Positions 7,445 through 13,803 of a stretch of 17,732 bases of DNA are shown here, piece after piece. The stretch's first letter is position 1; every line of letters begins with the position of its first letter. The notes beneath the pieces are model-generated. The model saw only the letters and a list, made by a program, of their open reading frames with translations. It was not told the DNA's origin and did not search any database. A program made the position numbers and the translations under genes. Where the stretch lies: NCBI GenBank assembly GCA_964454685.1, contig CAYVTZ010000051.1:1-17732 (forward strand). Direction: 5' to 3'. Origin of the DNA: CAYVTZ01 sp964454685. Lineage in GTDB: Bacteria > Bacillota > Clostridia > Christensenellales > Christensenellaceae.

Positions 7445-8152
7445 ATGAAAATAGTCGTGATCAACGGTACACAAGTCAAGGGGTGTACGTATCAAATCAA
7501 AGAAATCTTTTTGGAGGATATGCGAGCAGGGAACGAGATACAGGAGTTTGATCTGCCCAAAGATTTGCCGCATTTTTGCTGCGGATGTAAGGTTTGCATT
7601 ATGCAAAGCGAGCATAAATGCCCTCATGCGGCATGGGTCGTGCCTATTTGGGAGGCGATGATGGCTGCGGACTTGCTGGTGTTTTCCACGCCAACCTACG
7701 CACTGCGCACTACGGCACAAATGAAGGCGTTGCTGGATCATCTTTGCGTGCACTGGATGGTGCATCGCCCGGAGAAGGCAATGTTTTCCAAACGGGCGGT
7801 GGTGCTGGCGAATGCAATCGGTCCGGTGACGGGAGACACTTGCAAGGACATCGCAACCAGCCTTTCGTGGCTGGGGGTCGCCTCCATTCAAACATGCGGC
7901 GTTGGACTGATGGAGGGCGTGATTTGGGCGGAACTGTCCGAAAAGCGGCGTAATAAAATCAGCAAAAAATTTCGGAAACTGGCGCAGCGCGCGATGCGTC
8001 CGGCAAGCAGAAGCATTGTCGTTTTGCTCAAATTTGCTATGTGCAAGGCGCTGCATCAAGCGTTTGCCAAGAAGGAAAACCCCTTATCTGCGGACAACCG
8101 GCATTGGGTGGAGCAAGGATGGATTCGGGTACCGCCACGCAGCCAGCCGTAG
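7445..8152 (+). CDS. Flavodoxin-fold NAD(P)H-dependent oxidoreductase, cysteine-rich
   Basis: This 235-residue protein has the flavodoxin-like FMN-binding fold of the NADPH-dependent FMN reductase group. It begins with a beta strand and glycine turn (MKIVVINGTQVKGCTYQI). The central segment ADLLVFSTPTYALRTTAQMKALLDHL (75-100) is the flavin and dimer region of the family. Between them lies a cysteine cluster, FCCGCKVCIMQSEHKCP, with Cys45, 46, 48, 51 and 59. This resembles the C-x2-C motif of iron-sulfur flavoproteins or of quinone and azo-type reductases, but I cannot tell whether a cluster is bound. The C-terminal 60 residues are basic and Ser/Arg-rich (RRNKISKKFRKLAQRAM). Start ATG follows GGAGGGG overlapping the tetR stop. 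Substrate unknown; the linked TetR suggests induction by a small, possibly electrophilic, compound. Confidence 0.85.
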   Translation: MKIVVINGTQVKGCTYQIKEIFLEDMRAGNEIQEFDLPKDLPHFCCGCKVCIMQSEHKCPHAAWVVPIWEAMMAADLLVFSTPTYALRTTAQMKALLDHLCVHWMVHRPEKAMFSKRAVVLANAIGPVTGDTCKDIATSLSWLGVASIQTCGVGLMEGVIWAELSEKRRNKISKKFRKLAQRAMRPASRSIVVLLKFAMCKALHQAFAKKENPLSADNRHWVEQGWIRVPPRSQP

Positions 8153-8203
8153 CGTTGCGGTACGTGAAAAGCGAGATTTGTGTGGCGGGGTACATTCGTG
8201 CTA

Positions 8204-10183
8204 TTACCGGAGTGTGGCATAGTAATTGCGGTCTAAAATTTTTGGAGACCACCGGAACTTGTCTGCGATGATGGCGTTGCGCTCCTCTACGTATTCCGGA
8301 GAAACAGCTTTGCTGCCGCGCGGGGTGGCGACGCCTGTGCCGGAGTCGAACTGTACTTGATCCGTCACAAAGCTGCGCGAGCCGAAAATGACCAGTGGCT
8401 CTGCATCCGAAAAGATATCCCGACCCATCAGCAAACGAGAATCGTAGGGCAGCCCGAACAGATTGGACAGTGTGGGCAGGATATCCAGCGAGCCGCAGGG
8501 TTTATCGATGACTTGCGGCTGCATTCCCGGATTGTACAACAGGAATACACTTTTGGCGTATTCAAACGTCATTTCCGGATCGTGCCCCAAAAATTCGGCG
8601 ATTTGATCGCGCGTCAGACCATAGGGCGGGTGATCGGGGCTGATGGCGATTACGGTTTTTTCCGCGACTCCTGCCTCTTCCAGACGTTTGAGCAGCTCTG
8701 CCATTGCGCGGTCCAGCTCGATATTGCAGGCAAGATATGCCTTGGCTTCTTCGGAGAGCGGAAGATCGTCCACAAGATCACGATGCTTGCGGGACATGGC
8801 ATTTTCATCCCATGTATATGCCATGTGTCCGCTGACCGTCATATAATAGGTATGAAAGGGCTTTTTGTTGAGATAGTCCGGCGTGGACAACTCAATCATT
8901 TCCAGATCGGATTCCGGCCAGATTTCTTCCACTTCCAAGCCGTTGCCCAGCCCTTGATAAGTATATCCCATATTGGGATGGGACAGGTGGCGATCATAAT
9001 AGGTATAGGTGTTGTTGTGGTAGGCGTTGGTTTGGTAGCCCAATGCGGAAAACTGGTTGCCCAGCGCAAAGGGCAGCGCATTGCCGCGCTTGCCTGAAAG
9101 ATAAAGGCTCCACACACCTTGCTTGGGAATCAGACTCAGGCAGTTGACATATTCGCCGTCTGAAGTGCTGACCTCCCATTCGGGACAATAAAAGTCTGTG
9201 AATTGAAATCCTTCTTGATACATTTTATAAAGTGTGGGGGTGAGCTTTTCGTCAATGGCATAAGGCGCGAATGCCTCTGCCGTGACGGTGATGAGGTTAT
9301 AACCTTCAAACATGCCGGTATATTCGTTTTGCTTGGTGGGCGGCACACTGGAAAAATATTCGTGCATGGCGCGCAATTCATCGTCCGGAGCGTTTGCGAT
9401 CAGAGAATCAAAATCGATATCGAGGACGTTGTCCTGATACTGCGTGGCTTCGGCGGGTGCATCTGCCGAAGCGGATGCAGCGGGTGTTGGAGATGCAGCG
9501 GGCGGCGCAGGCGCAGGCTGTGCGGACGCCGGTGCAGAAACGGAGGATTCCCCGAAGAAATACCGCTGCGCATTGAGACGGAATGTGGTCATCAAGCCTA
9601 ACTTATCCACAGACTGGTTGAGCGAGGGATTGCGGTAATAATAGTCATAGGGTGAAAAATATCCTGTGCCGAAAGCGGGCAGCAGCGCCTGTATGCCAAA
9701 AGTCAACGCGATGGCAAGCGCCAGCAGCAGCAAGGAGGCGCGCCAATTTTTGACATTGGGCGTTTTACGAGAAAAGATGATGAACAGCACAAACGGCAGC
9801 AGCATCAGCACCACATAGCCCCATGTTTTGGTCAGAGCGGCCCAGATGTTGCCGCCGAAGCCCAGCGCTTCCATACCGTTGATGATGGAGAACATGGTCA
9901 GATAGGTACTGAACATAAAGAAGTAGAACATTTGAACGACATAGAGGGTGCAGAGCAGCGCCATCAAAACGATGGAAAGGATGTAACAGCCCTTGCGCGG
10001 CAGCAACGAGCAGAGCGCCGTGCACAGCAGCGCGACCGCAGCGCAAAACAGTGCGATCAGCCCCAGACCAACACCAAAATACGGCGTACCTTGCAGCACC
10101 CGCACCAAAGATTCAAAATAGAACTGGCAACCAAAAAACCATAAGAACAGCGCGAGCTGATTTTTTTCAAAAAACTGTTTCAT
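8204..10183 (-). CDS. LTA synthase family protein (membrane sulfatase-fold phosphoglycerol transferase)
   Basis: This 659-residue protein has an N-terminal membrane part with about five helices (about 10-30, 36-62, 67-93, 121-138, 148-170) and an extracellular alkaline-phosphatase-type domain (about 285-640). LtaS-like residues can be matched: Glu303 (VTAEAF), Thr340 in STSDGE as the phosphoglycerol acceptor, His389 and Arg398 (AYHNNTYTYYDR), His453 (SGHMAYT), and Asp517-His518 (SPDHPPYG). Such enzymes move glycerol-phosphate from phosphatidylglycerol onto a growing polymer or glycan on the cell surface. The two domains are joined by an Ala/Pro/Ser-rich linker (about 214-246). ATG at 10183 has GAGG 5 bases upstream. 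The gene is monocistronic and convergent with the oxidoreductase, with a 51-base gap. Whether it is the main LTA synthase or a relative is not decidable here. Confidence 0.88.
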   Translation of the reverse strand: MKQFFEKNQLALFLWFFGCQFYFESLVRVLQGTPYFGVGLGLIALFCAAVALLCTALCSLLPRKGCYILSIVLMALLCTLYVVQMFYFFMFSTYLTMFSIINGMEALGFGGNIWAALTKTWGYVVLMLLPFVLFIIFSRKTPNVKNWRASLLLLALAIALTFGIQALLPAFGTGYFSPYDYYYRNPSLNQSVDKLGLMTTFRLNAQRYFFGESSVSAPASAQPAPAPPAASPTPAASASADAPAEATQYQDNVLDIDFDSLIANAPDDELRAMHEYFSSVPPTKQNEYTGMFEGYNLITVTAEAFAPYAIDEKLTPTLYKMYQEGFQFTDFYCPEWEVSTSDGEYVNCLSLIPKQGVWSLYLSGKRGNALPFALGNQFSALGYQTNAYHNNTYTYYDRHLSHPNMGYTYQGLGNGLEVEEIWPESDLEMIELSTPDYLNKKPFHTYYMTVSGHMAYTWDENAMSRKHRDLVDDLPLSEEAKAYLACNIELDRAMAELLKRLEEAGVAEKTVIAISPDHPPYGLTRDQIAEFLGHDPEMTFEYAKSVFLLYNPGMQPQVIDKPCGSLDILPTLSNLFGLPYDSRLLMGRDIFSDAEPLVIFGSRSFVTDQVQFDSGTGVATPRGSKAVSPEYVEERNAIIADKFRWSPKILDRNYYATLR

Positions 10184-10249
10184 AAACGCCTCATCATTCT
10201 TGCGGCACTGCGTCAGAAAAGAGGTCTGATCACGCGCCCTACGAAAATG

Positions 10250-10258
10250 ATTATATCA
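10250..10258 (-). promoter_or_regulatory. Extended -10 promoter of the LTA-synthase-like gene
   Basis: The minus strand reads TGATATAAT, an ideal extended -10, about 67 bases before the start codon. No good -35 is seen at 16-18 bases, which is common for extended -10 promoters. Confidence 0.65.
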
Positions 10259-10336
10259 TAAATACGTGAAAGAGTCGGTACAAAATTCTTAAGGGATTCT
10301 TACTGATTTCTGTAAGGATGGGTGCAGGCAGACAGC

Positions 10337-10362
10337 AAAAAGGCGAGCCACGCGTGCTCGCC
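10337..10362 (-). terminator. Rho-independent terminator after the zinc peptidase gene
   Basis: GGCGAGC (10342-10348) and GCTCGCC (10356-10362) form a perfect 7-bp GC stem with a 7-base loop. On the minus strand it is followed at once by TTTTT (10341-10337). It lies about 145 bases past the yugP-type stop codon and in front of the ltaS-type promoter, so it insulates the two genes. Confidence 0.85.
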
Positions 10363-10506
10363 ACCGGTTGCCGACCATGCGGCAGCCTTGATACTGATGC
10401 AAAGAGAATGATTGCCGCCACTGCCGAACATGCAAAAAAATATTGCGAGAGAATTGCGCTTGGCGGGATTTGTAATGTGTGCTTAAGCAGCGGGCGCGCA
10501 TTGCGC
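10363..10506. other. 3' untranslated stretch of the zinc peptidase gene
   Basis: No gene is visible between the stop codon at 10507 and the terminator. A second imperfect GC-rich hairpin (GGTTGCC...GGCAGCC, about 10366-10387) lies next to the terminator stem. The function of this rather long 3' tail is unknown. Confidence 0.4.
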
Positions 10507-11217
10507 TTATCTTCTGCGGGACAACAACACCAGCCGCAGGAATGTCAGGAAGGAAGCCAGCATTGCCGCGACATAGGTCATTGCGGCGGCGCTGAGCATG
10601 GATTTTGCCTGCGCGACCTCTTCGCCTTCCAACACGCCCAGCGCCTGAATATTTTGCATGGCGCGGCGCGAAGCGTTGAACTCCACCGGCAGCGTTACAA
10701 CCTGAAAGATCACCACGGCAAAATACAGCCAGATGCCGATATCGATCAATGTTTGATTGAAGGAGAAAATAATCCCGATCAAGATCAGCGGAAAGGAAAT
10801 CTTACTGAGCACATTGACGATGGGAACCAGACCGCCGCGCACGACCATAGGACTGTAATTGGATGTCTTTTGCAGTACGTGACCACACTCATGTGCTGCA
10901 ATGGCGAGCGCCGCAATGGTGCTTTCGGCATACACGCCTTCGGAAAGATTGATGGTATTATTGGCAGGATTAAAATGATCCGTCATTTTGCCTGCGACAC
11001 GCTGTATGGTCATACCCGTCACACCGTTTTGCTCCAGCATCAGCTCTGCCATACGCGCGCCGGTGATGCCTTTTCGGTTGCCGATTTTAGAAAACTTTGC
11101 ATAGGTGCTGCTGACACGCGCTTGTGCCACGATCGTGACCACAAAAGCCAATCCCAGCAGAACCCACGACCACAGATAGGCGGCATTGGAAACGCCTGTA
11201 CCGATCGGAAAAAACAT
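10507..11217 (-). CDS. YugP-type zinc metallopeptidase (Zn_peptidase_2)
   Basis: This 236-residue membrane protein matches the YugP / Zn_peptidase_2 family of putative neutral zinc metallopeptidases. The order is: N-terminal membrane helix (about 12-32), a soluble stretch with the family motif HFNPANNTINLSEGVY (81-96), the zinc site AIAAHECGHVLQ (HECGH at 109-113), then two membrane helices (about 141-174) followed by LPVEFNASRRA (177-187), where Glu179 is a candidate third zinc ligand, and a last helix (about 207-230). I start it at the ATG at 11217, with GAGGT upstream; the longer open frame to 11343 would add 42 residues without membrane-protein character and would run into the promoter. 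The substrate is not known in this family. Confidence 0.9.
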   Translation of the reverse strand: MFFPIGTGVSNAAYLWSWVLLGLAFVVTIVAQARVSSTYAKFSKIGNRKGITGARMAELMLEQNGVTGMTIQRVAGKMTDHFNPANNTINLSEGVYAESTIAALAIAAHECGHVLQKTSNYSPMVVRGGLVPIVNVLSKISFPLILIGIIFSFNQTLIDIGIWLYFAVVIFQVVTLPVEFNASRRAMQNIQALGVLEGEEVAQAKSMLSAAAMTYVAAMLASFLTFLRLVLLSRRR

Positions 11218-11283
11218 GGTTTGTGTACCTCGCTTATGTTTGCATTTTCCCTGCGCACGCACATTTGCGCGCCGCTTTTGTAT

Positions 11284-11311
11284 ATTATAACCGGAATCAC
11301 ACGTTTTGCAA
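11284..11311 (-). promoter_or_regulatory. Promoter of the zinc peptidase gene
   Basis: On the minus strand TTGCAA (11306-11311) and TATAAT (11284-11289) are 16 bases apart. The start of transcription would be near 11277, leaving a leader of about 60 bases before the ATG at 11217. Confidence 0.65.
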
Positions 11312-11347
11312 ACAAGAAAATAGAGGCGGGAGGGAAACCGCACGACG

Positions 11348-11367
11348 CGAATTTTGCCGCAAATTCG
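11348..11367. repeat. Inverted repeat between the divergent yugP and queT promoters
   Basis: CGAATTT and AAATTCG are exact 7-base inverted arms around a 6-base spacer (TGCCGC). It lies between the -35 of the zinc peptidase promoter and the -35 of the queT promoter, without a T-run. It could be an operator; there is no regulator gene next to it. Confidence 0.4.
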
Positions 11368-11386
11368 ATGGAACCAAGATGCTTGC

Positions 11387-11415
11387 TTGGCTTTATCCTA
11401 CAAATATGCTATACT
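11387..11415 (+). promoter_or_regulatory. Promoter of the queT operon
   Basis: TTGGCT (11387-11392) and TATACT (11410-11415) are separated by exactly 17 bases, and the -10 has an upstream TGC extension. The predicted transcript starts near 11422, leaving a leader of only about 28 bases, too short for a riboswitch. Confidence 0.7.
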
Positions 11416-11449
11416 CAAAAAGATTTTATATTTTTTTAAAGGAATGGAT

Positions 11450-11968
11450 ATGGGAAACGGTAGAGTGATTACGGAAAACAGAAAAACAAAGACCAGAATG
11501 CTTAGTGAAATCGGCATCATTGCGGCGATGTATACCGCGCTGGTGCTGGTGTTTGCGCCCATCAGTTTTGGCCCGCTGCAAATGCGTGTTTCGGAGGCGC
11601 TGTGTGTGCTGCCCTTCTTTACGCCGGTGGCGGTGCCGGGGCTGTTTATCGGGTGCCTGATCTCCAATGCGATCGGGCTTGCGATGGGAACGGCGCTGGG
11701 AATTTTTGATGTGATTTTCGGCAGTCTTGCGACGTTGGCGGCGGCGTATCTTGCGTCTAAAATCAAACAAAAATGGCTGGTGCCGCTGCCCAGTGTGCTG
11801 ATCAATGCGTTTGTGGTGGGTGGATTGCTGTATGCTTACCTTGGGGTGCCATACTGGATCAACGTGCTGTATGTGGGCGTGGGACAGGCGATTGCCTGCT
11901 ACGCATTTGGGATGCCGTTGCTGTTTGTGCTGGATCGGTATAAGACAAAGATTTTCAAAGTGAATTGA
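11450..11968 (+). CDS. queT: QueT-family transporter (putative queuosine precursor uptake)
   Basis: This 172-residue membrane protein matches the QueT transporter family. After a short basic N-terminus (ENRKTKTRMLSEIG) come about five hydrophobic helices (about 20-38, 52-80, 82-105, 115-133, 138-160). The family-like segments are FGPLQMRVSEALCVLPFF (40-57) and the polar-lined GLFIGCLISNAIG (64-76). QueT proteins are predicted substrate-binding membrane subunits of ECF-type transporters for a queuosine precursor; the assignment rests on genomic association in the family. No ECF ATPase gene is present here, as expected for solitary S-components. ATG at 11450 has AAAGGA 6 bases upstream; ATG at 11444 directly abuts that site and is less likely. 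It is first in a co-directional run. Confidence 0.85.
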   Translation: MGNGRVITENRKTKTRMLSEIGIIAAMYTALVLVFAPISFGPLQMRVSEALCVLPFFTPVAVPGLFIGCLISNAIGLAMGTALGIFDVIFGSLATLAAAYLASKIKQKWLVPLPSVLINAFVVGGLLYAYLGVPYWINVLYVGVGQAIACYAFGMPLLFVLDRYKTKIFKVN

Positions 11969-11986
11969 CATTGGAGGGAAGGCAGA

Positions 11987-12556
11987 ATGAAGTACATTTG
12001 CGTATATGGATCCTCTTCGGACGCAATCAAACAGGAATATCTGGATGCGGCGTTTGAGCTGGGCGCGCAAATGGCGCGGAAGGATTGCCGGCTGGTGTTT
12101 GGCGCAGGGAAGATTGGCGTGATGGGCGCGGTTGCGCGCGGCATCCATGAAAACGGAGGGCGCATGACCGGCGTTTTGCCGGAGTTTATGAACCTGCCGG
12201 GGATTCCTTACGAGGCGTGTGACGAGCTGATCCTCACACAGACCATGCGGGAGCGCAAGCAGAAGATGGAGGATTTGTCGGATGGCTTTATTGCTGCGCC
12301 CGGCGGGATCGGAACCCTGGAAGAGCTATTGGAGGTTTTGACGCTCAAGCAGCTTGCACGGCATGAAAAGCCTATCGTGATTCTGAATACGGATGGGTAT
12401 TATAATGAATTGATTGCGATGCTGGAAAAGAGTGTTTCGCAGAAATTTGCAAAGGACTGGATGCTGCGGCTGTACAGCGTTGCCGCAGACGGCGCGCAGG
12501 CGGTGGAGCAGATTTTGCAATATCAGCCGTTTTCCGTGGAGAAGAAGTGGTTTTAA
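11987..12556 (+). CDS. LOG family protein (TIGR00730), nucleoside 5'-monophosphate phosphoribohydrolase
   Basis: This 189-residue protein belongs to the LOG (Lonely guy) family, related to lysine decarboxylase-like proteins by name only. Family enzymes cleave the N-glycosidic bond of cytokinin-type or simple nucleoside monophosphates, giving base and ribose 5-phosphate. Visible motifs are the Rossmann start ICVYGSSS (4-11), VFGAGKIGVMG (37-47), MRERKQKM (87-94), and the signature PGGIGTLEE (105-113) whose Glu is catalytic. Length is normal. It starts at ATG 11987 after GGAGGGAAGG, 18 bases past the queT-type stop, so it is in the same operon. In bacteria without cytokinin signalling the physiological substrate is often AMP-like; nothing here settles this. 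Confidence 0.9.
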   Translation: MKYICVYGSSSDAIKQEYLDAAFELGAQMARKDCRLVFGAGKIGVMGAVARGIHENGGRMTGVLPEFMNLPGIPYEACDELILTQTMRERKQKMEDLSDGFIAAPGGIGTLEELLEVLTLKQLARHEKPIVILNTDGYYNELIAMLEKSVSQKFAKDWMLRLYSVAADGAQAVEQILQYQPFSVEKKWF

Positions 12557-12570
12557 AAGCGGTGCAATGA

Positions 12571-12585
12571 CGCCGTAAAACGGCG
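12571..12585 (+). repeat. Small GC hairpin between LOG and membrane-protein genes
   Basis: CGCCGT and ACGGCG form a perfect 6-bp stem with a 3-base loop, about 15 bases after the LOG stop codon. There is no U-tract, so it is probably an intra-operon RNA stability element and not a full terminator. Confidence 0.45.
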
Positions 12586-12602
12586 CGATGTGGAGCGGAA
12601 TC

Positions 12603-13496
12603 ATGAATCTTAGAGGACTGACATACAAGGCGTTTGGAGTGTATCGGCGGCGGCTGTGGATGCTGGTGGTGCCTGTAATATTGTGGCAAATCGTTTCGTT
12701 TTCGCCGCTGTTGGTGTTTACGCTGCCCAGCATTGCAACAGTGATAAAGTCCATTTTGGTTTCGGTGATCGAGCAACTGAAAAATATCCAGCACATTGCT
12801 GTGGCGCTGGTTTGCATGGGCGCGATTGCGCTGCTGTCTATCCCGCTGGTGGCAGGGGATGTGGTGGAAATCATCCGGTTGGATCAGGCGGGGGAGACCC
12901 CCACGCGCAAGCTGGCGTTTACGCGGGCGCGCGGCATGTACAAGAAGATGCTCTCGGCGTATGGGGCGGCGATTGCTTGCGGGTTGCCCGCGTTTGCGTT
13001 TGCCGGACTGCTGGCGTATCTTGCGTTTACGCATGATGGAATGATCATTAAGCAGGTTAACGTGAGTGCGGTGCTGCTGCTGATTGCGGCGGTGGCTGTG
13101 CTGATGTTTTATCTGTTTTCGCTGGCGTTTTTGCCTTATGTGGTGATGCGTGAAAACCTGGGCGGTTTTACTGCGTACGGGCGCAGCGCGCGCGTGGCAT
13201 ATTTGGGGAATTTTAAGTCGATCTTTCCTAAGATGCTGGTGATGGCGGGGATACTGTTTGGCGTGGGACTGGGCATCAAGACGCTGCTGCAGTTGCCCTT
13301 TGCCGATTTATTTTTAGCATACCTCATGAATCCATGGAACACGCTGCATGAGCCGGGGATGATTTTTGCCATGCTGCTGTCTGTTTTGGCGATTGTAGTG
13401 ACAGCGATGATTATGCCGGTGTGGTACGCGTTCTCCTATTATGCTTTTGAGGATGCGCGCAGGGCATATGAATCGAAAAAAAAAGAATCAAAATAA
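12603..13496 (+). CDS. Six-helix membrane protein of unknown function
   Basis: I do not recognise this 297-residue protein. It has about six hydrophobic segments: 19-41, 64-86, 119-143, 153-181, 209-231 and 254-280. The N-terminus (MNLRGLTYKAFGVYRRRLWM) is short and basic, and the C-terminus ends in a charged tail (FEDARRAYESKKKESK), both probably cytoplasmic. A conserved-looking cytoplasmic segment, RENLGGFTAYGRSARVAYLGNF (about 183-204), resembles the pattern seen between helices in several uncharacterised Firmicutes membrane families, such as those grouped with DUF975 or glycerophosphodiesterase membrane domains, but the match is only by eye. ATG at 12603 has GGAG 8 bases before it and is preferred over the ATG at 12588, which has no site. 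It lies 46 bases after the LOG gene and 21 bases before the ACT gene, inside the operon. Confidence 0.75.
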   Translation: MNLRGLTYKAFGVYRRRLWMLVVPVILWQIVSFSPLLVFTLPSIATVIKSILVSVIEQLKNIQHIAVALVCMGAIALLSIPLVAGDVVEIIRLDQAGETPTRKLAFTRARGMYKKMLSAYGAAIACGLPAFAFAGLLAYLAFTHDGMIIKQVNVSAVLLLIAAVAVLMFYLFSLAFLPYVVMRENLGGFTAYGRSARVAYLGNFKSIFPKMLVMAGILFGVGLGIKTLLQLPFADLFLAYLMNPWNTLHEPGMIFAMLLSVLAIVVTAMIMPVWYAFSYYAFEDARRAYESKKKESK

Positions 13497-13517
13497 TTTG
13501 AAATAGAGGAGAACAAC

Positions 13518-13790
13518 ATGAAAGCGATTGTAACCGTGCTCGGCAAGGATAAGCCGGGGATCATTTCCAAAGTATCGACGGCACTGTATGAGGCGAATGC
13601 GAACATTCTGGACCTCAATCAGACGGTGCTGCACGATGAATATTTTGCGATGACGATGCTGGTGGAGCTTGCGGCGATCCGTGTTTCCTTCGACGAGCTG
13701 AAGAAAAATCTGGAGCAGGCGGCGAAGGTGATCGGCGTGGACATCAAATTGCAGCGCGAGGAAATCTTCCGCAGCATGCACAGCATATGA
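13518..13790 (+). CDS. ACT domain-containing protein (UPF0237)
   Basis: This 90-residue protein is a single ACT domain of the UPF0237 family. It starts MKAIVTVLGKDKPGIISKVS, with the ACT-type glycine-rich ligand turn (GKDKPGI), and continues with helix ALYEANANILDLNQTVL and strand YFAMTMLVEL. ACT domains bind small ligands, often amino acids, at dimer interfaces; UPF0237 proteins have no proven role. GAGGAG lies 6 bases before the ATG. Its stop is 13 bases before the start of a UPF0210 gene. This pairing is widely conserved in Firmicutes and Archaea and suggests that the two products work together, with the ACT protein as a likely sensor. Confidence 0.93.
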   Translation: MKAIVTVLGKDKPGIISKVSTALYEANANILDLNQTVLHDEYFAMTMLVELAAIRVSFDELKKNLEQAAKVIGVDIKLQREEIFRSMHSI

Positions 13791-13803
13791 GGGGTGTACG
13801 CTT

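Noticed and set aside
7181..8059. 292-codon open frame on the minus strand opposite the tetR end and the oxidoreductase
   Set aside because: It lies antisense to two well-supported genes, has no ribosome binding site or family likeness, and is rich in His, Arg and Cys as expected of a shadow frame.
11326..11341. Possible preQ1 riboswitch ahead of the queT-type gene (GCGG...CCGC stem)
   Set aside because: It lies upstream of the predicted transcription start, and lacks the preQ1-I core and its A-rich pseudoknot tail.
10318..11439. 373-codon plus-strand open frame opposite the zinc peptidase gene
   Set aside because: It crosses a clear terminator and two promoters, and its composition (His, Cys, Gln-rich) is that of an antisense shadow of the HECGH protease.
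11426..12148. 240-codon minus-strand open frame opposite queT and LOG
   Set aside because: Antisense to two recognised genes with ribosome binding sites; His/Arg/Gln-rich low-information protein.
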